DNA of 64,000 nucleotides from Mimachlamys varia (Eukaryota > Mollusca > Bivalvia > Pectinida > Pectinidae), in contig OX392534.1 of the NCBI GenBank assembly GCA_947623455.1, positions 42,103,426 to 42,167,425 of the forward strand, written 5' to 3'. Below the pieces are notes generated by a model, which was not told the DNA's origin, searched no databases, and saw only the letters and a list, made by a program, of their open reading frames with translations. The translations under genes and the position numbers were made by a program. Numbering within the stretch: the stretch's first letter is position 1; the number at the start of each line of letters is the position of its first letter. Positions 60,377-64,000 of the stretch are shown piece by piece.

Positions 60377-62225
60377 GTCATCGCTTTATGCAGTTAACCA
60401 GAGTAACCTCATCAACTTCGTCAAACATTGCACGCTGCACTGATAATGGTGCAGTCTAAAGCTTTACACCGTTATTAACTGTTATAGTTTCTTTTACGAT
60501 AAGAAAATGTCGGAGAAAAATTAATCAATTGCCTCTGCATGCATATGGTCGACGGCATACGATTTAAGTTTAAAATTCGTAGATCTTACCCTCAGATTGA
60601 TACCTACATCACATGGGAGTGGTAGATTTTATTTATTCCAATACAAGTAGTACGTGAATAAATAACCACATCTTAATATTTTGGGACGAGTAACTTTAAA
60701 AAAAATGTCTAATAACTTCTATCACTTGTCCGATTCTTAAACTAGGGGGAGATAAGCTAGTAGAAAATTCAGTAGAGAAATTCTTCATACTAAATCCTTG
60801 GGGCTGGTAGCCAGTTTAAGTTTCCATCTGGGCTAAGAAAAGTGATGTGTTTAGGTTATGTGTAATATTGTTCCGTTTTTAAATGATATAATTTCAAATG
60901 GGTATACATCAGATAATTATTTGGATTTTTTTTTTGTAATTTGTTCGGCGAGTGGTTTTTTATATAAGTTCAAAGGTGGTGTTATAGGTTTGGCCATTTT
61001 ATAGCTGAATTCGACCGGTAAGAACTTTTCACGTCTTAAACAGAATTTAAAATCATAACAGGAATATTGATTTGGAGATAATTCACAATGCGCTTCACAA
61101 TTTAATGTTTATCTTGGACACTTAGTTCCATTCTCGTACACCTGCTTCTATTGATTCCGCTTTTCAATTTCGACACAAGCGTCACTGAAAAGCGTGTCTT
61201 TCTCATGTGTACTTTGGACTTGTGATCTTCAGGTTGTTCTGATAGGGGGTTTAAACTCTTTGATAGGCTATGGACGATAAATGCCATGCAAGGAAATCAC
61301 TTTTCGTAGTTTTCCGTAGGTATGTCCCATTTTATAAATGGTGTGGACACACATGACATAGATTATGTTTACTTCTACGATGTTTTATTCTGAAATTTCT
61401 GTACAATCCTTTGAGATCTTAGGTGGTAGACCCTGCTGATTAACTTTTTAAAAGTGTCCTAGATTTGCCGTAACCTGCATGCCACGTTTTAGGAACTGTT
61501 CAGATTTTCCCCATGTGTATTTGATATCCATTAGAAATAATTCAATATTTAGGCACAGTTCAGATTATTCACATGTGTGTTTAATATTCATTTGAAATTA
61601 TTCAATATTTTAAAATTATGAAAGGTGGGGTTTCAAAAAGGCATACGAAGTAAATACGACAGCTTGTATGTGCTGTTGGTAGCCTCTGTAGTCGGATGTT
61701 TACAAATAGGCAAATAAATCGACATGTACATATACAAGAATATAGCGCCCTTTTTGTTCCAAAAATGAATAAAACATGTACAGTTTTGGGGGAAATGTTA
61801 CAATTTCTTGTTTTTTTTTCTTTGGGAGAAAACTAAACATGGACATACTGATAATAATAAGTAAGATATCATATATGCTAAGAAATTACTTGTTTGAATA
61901 CATTTGGAACAAAAGATAAAAATGTGATAGATTTTGAGTAACAACATGTTCTTTTTACATTAAGCAACATTTCCTAGAAGTCAAAAATACACTTCCTATT
62001 GCAGTCCATTCGTAATTATGTGCTAAAAACATCTCCAAACAGTATAAAATAACCCCCCCCCCCCCCCAAACAAAAACAATAATGAGTTTTGTTCAAAATA
62101 ACTAAAATAGATTGACAATATTACTATGAGGTATGTATTTAAAAAAAAAATAACAGAAGGAAAATATGTTTTGCATTGAAATATTGTAAAGTGAACTCAT
62201 TTACAGCTTTTCACTTATTTAGAGT
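60377..62225. other. AT-rich non-coding DNA
   Basis: A two-copy ~65 bp repeat (CAGATTnTnCnCATGTGTnTTTnATATnCATT) lies at about 61499-61615. There is a C run of about 16 at 62051-62067. No gene is supported. Confidence 0.45.
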
Positions 62226-63560
62226 TAGTCATAATAAACTTTATTGTCTGAGGATAAAATACATGTTTAGTCAAAGGCTAATCTTCCACATGGTCCTCTT
62301 GTAAGTAAAAGACATGTGTTAGTTAAAAGTCATGTAATATATACACACAATTGTCAGCTGAACTAAAGTCATATCACAGTCTATCTTAATTTAAAATTAT
62401 CACAGAATGCATAAATATCATGCAAAAATATTTTGTTTATTAAATGGCATGTGCCTAATATACATACATGCTAATATAGCAAAAGAAATAAAATTTGGAA
62501 TAGTTATATGTTAATATAGCATAATCTAAAAAAAGCAATATGTTACTAGACTATTGGGTCATAAATAATTCATGATTATAATATATCAGGTAGTCAGTAA
62601 GATACAGGTAAGTATTGTATAACATATTACTATGATAAAATAGAGTAGGAGTAAACATACTATTTAGCACATTCACATGAAAACAATAGAAATGATAAAA
62701 AGGGAATCACTTGTGTTCCCTAAGGACGCTACAGAAGGAACGTTTAAAAGAAGTAATGCTTGCTGATGTTCTTGTTTCGTTTGGTAACTTGTTCCAGATC
62801 TGGCATCTTGAAACTACGAAATTATTTCCATAAAATTTGGTACGGTGTTTTGGAATCTGTAAAAGGTTGTTTTGGCTCGATCTGGTGTTTCTGGTATGAA
62901 TATTGGACTTTAAATCGAAAACATCACATAAGTATTCTGGAACAAGATGATTTATACATTTAAACACCATTGTACCTCTTCTGAACTGATAAAAATCAGC
63001 TAATGGCAACCAGTTTAAAAAGGAAAACATATCAACAGATAGAGTGGCATAGGGGACATCTAGAATCAATCTTGCTGCCTGTTTTTGAGCTTTGCACAGT
63101 TTTTTAATTTGATTTTGAGAACAGCCACTCCATACTGTTGAGCAATATAAAAAGTGTGGTAATACACATGGATGAAAATATTTTATTATTGCACTTGTTG
63201 GAAGGTACTTTTTAATTCTTCTCAACAAGCCTAAAACCTTATTGATTTTCGTTAACACATAGTTATTATGGTCTTCCCAACTTAAGAATTTGTCAACTTT
63301 CACCCCAACAATTTGGCAGACTATACTTGGTTAAGCAATGTGTTACTTAAAGTGATGTTCAACACAAAATCATTTCTACTGTGCTTTTGTTTAGTAGATA
63401 TAACCATACAGTTAGTTTTGTCTGCATTAATTATCATTATATTTTCAACTATATTAAGGTCAGATTGCAATTTATTTTGAACATTTACAAGAGAAAGACC
63501 AGAAGCTGATAATGTTGTATCATCCGTGTACATGTCAGTATTACACTGTATTTCTAACAG
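62226..63560 (-). mobile_element. 5'-truncated non-LTR retrotransposon (LINE)
   Basis: On the minus strand the reverse-transcriptase end (63560-62707) is followed by ~480 bp of AT-rich 3' UTR that ends near 62226 with CAGACAATAAAGTTTATTAT, a typical LINE tail. The frame is interrupted by a stop upstream of 63560 and homology is lost there. Confidence 0.75.
62707..63560 (-). pseudogene. LINE reverse transcriptase C-terminal part, inactivated
   Basis: The upstream piece carries the catalytic box as D-M-Y-T-D-D-T-T-L (63519-63530), where most LINEs have F/Y-A-D-D. The downstream piece has the typical post-RT region: G-L-L-R-R-I-K-K-Y-L-P, V-L-P-H-F-L-Y-C-S-T-V-W, K-A-Q-K-Q-A-A-R-L-I-L, N-W-L-P-L and V-F-K-C-I-N-H-L-V-P-E-Y-L. 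The two pieces lie in different frames. A TAG stop (63321-63323) ends the first, and a one-base change in the G run at 63303-63306 separates them. Only about 280 codons of the enzyme remain and the endonuclease is missing. The clade is probably Jockey/CR1-like, but this is not certain. Confidence 0.85.
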
Positions 63561-63594
63561 TTAGTCAATATAGTATACACAACCAATGTTTCTT

Positions 63595-63925
63595 CCCGTG
63601 AATTTCACTTTAGGACTTCACGTTTTCACGTGAAATTCACGTAAATTTCACATTGATTCAAGTTTTTTTTTACTTGAAATTCAAATGATTTTGTTTTCCC
63701 GTGACATTCACATGAAATATATTTTACGTGAATTTCCCGTGTATTATTGTCATATGAAATTCACGTGAAATTAAATCGAAAAACACAGGCATGTACAAAT
63801 CAACTAAATTATGAATTCACGTGAAATCATATAATGCAATTGGCATTTTAAGAAATGACTAAAATAAACAGTCACGTGAAATTTACTTTTTTTACTACAT
63901 TCACGTGAAATTCCCGTGACATTTA
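63595..63925. repeat. Cluster of CACGTG palindromes (TTCACGTGAA)
   Basis: CACGTG, mostly within TTCACGTGAA(A), occurs near 63627, 63761, 63818, 63873 and 63902. Single-base relatives (TTACGTGAATTTC, TCCCGTGACATTC, TTCACATGAAAT) lie between. CACGTG is the canonical E-box for bHLH proteins, but the AT-rich, palindromic repetition looks as much like a decayed repeat as like an enhancer. Confidence 0.5.
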
Positions 63926-64000
63926 ATTGTCCGTGTAGCAGATTTATCAGGTGCACACACAAGGTGTACTCGCACGCAAAAAATACAGTGCTACAAGGGG
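63926..64000. other. Window end
   Basis: Nothing is identified in the last 75 bp. Confidence 0.4.

Noticed and set aside
62051..62067. Poly-C run (and the poly-G runs near 55790) as structural elements
   Set aside because: Homopolymer lengths are unreliable in assemblies; only the surrounding array is reported.

Overview
The window is animal nuclear DNA, most likely from a bivalve or related lophotrochozoan mollusc. The evidence is a spliced last exon of an NR2C-type (TR2/TR4) nuclear receptor, decayed LINE and other retroelement 3' ends, tRNA-derived SINEs, small foldback/MITE elements, AT-rich intergenic DNA and no bacterial-style gene packing. The mollusc assignment rests on remembered similarity of several repeat families to bivalve repeats and is an inference. 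Only one apparently complete protein gene lies in the window (an intronless-looking ORF at 48093-49343, HAD-like). One more gene, the nuclear receptor, is represented by its 3' end only.

Layout. 1-2058: 28 tandem copies of a 79/71 bp unit made from the end of the penultimate NR2C coding exon plus the start of its intron, so that each unit carries a fused splice acceptor/donor (CTCCAG|GTAAGT). 2059-2618: an insertion resembling a LINE 3' tail. 2908-3326: last NR2C coding exon, whose stop codon lies in the first unit of a ~79 bp 3'-UTR minisatellite (to ~3860). 3860-10330: AT-rich non-coding DNA with one 387 bp terminal-inverted-repeat element. 10330-10475: SINE. 10645-14610: 27 bp minisatellite. 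14820-19770: degenerate bivalve-like ~130-190 bp repeat, a duplicated block with coding-like remnants on the minus strand, and a foldback transposon with a perfect 7 bp target duplication. 19890-20995: 32 bp minisatellite. 22821-23294: 40 bp array. 24335-43345: a 19 kb uninterrupted 24 bp minisatellite with higher-order repeats. 44050-45290: 25/26 bp minisatellite. 46050-46231: pogo/Tigger-like MITE. 48093-49343: HAD-like gene. 49465-50155: two short minisatellites. 51660-54705: 39 bp minisatellite. 55380-56660: 17 bp array and a G-run-rich array with an inverted block. 57499-58270: 3' end of a retroelement. 58479-59020: MITE fragment plus SINE with multiplied tRNA-like heads. 59387-60377: interlocked duplications and a foldback. 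62226-63560: decayed LINE on the minus strand. 63600-63920: cluster of CACGTG palindromes.

About half of the 64 kb is tandem repeat belonging to roughly a dozen unrelated families. Because three of the large unit lengths (24, 27, 39 bp) are multiples of three and lack stops in some frames, they generate very long open frames on one or both strands; I do not regard these as genes. The most unusual structure is the array of recursive-splice-like junctions just upstream of the last NR2C exon.
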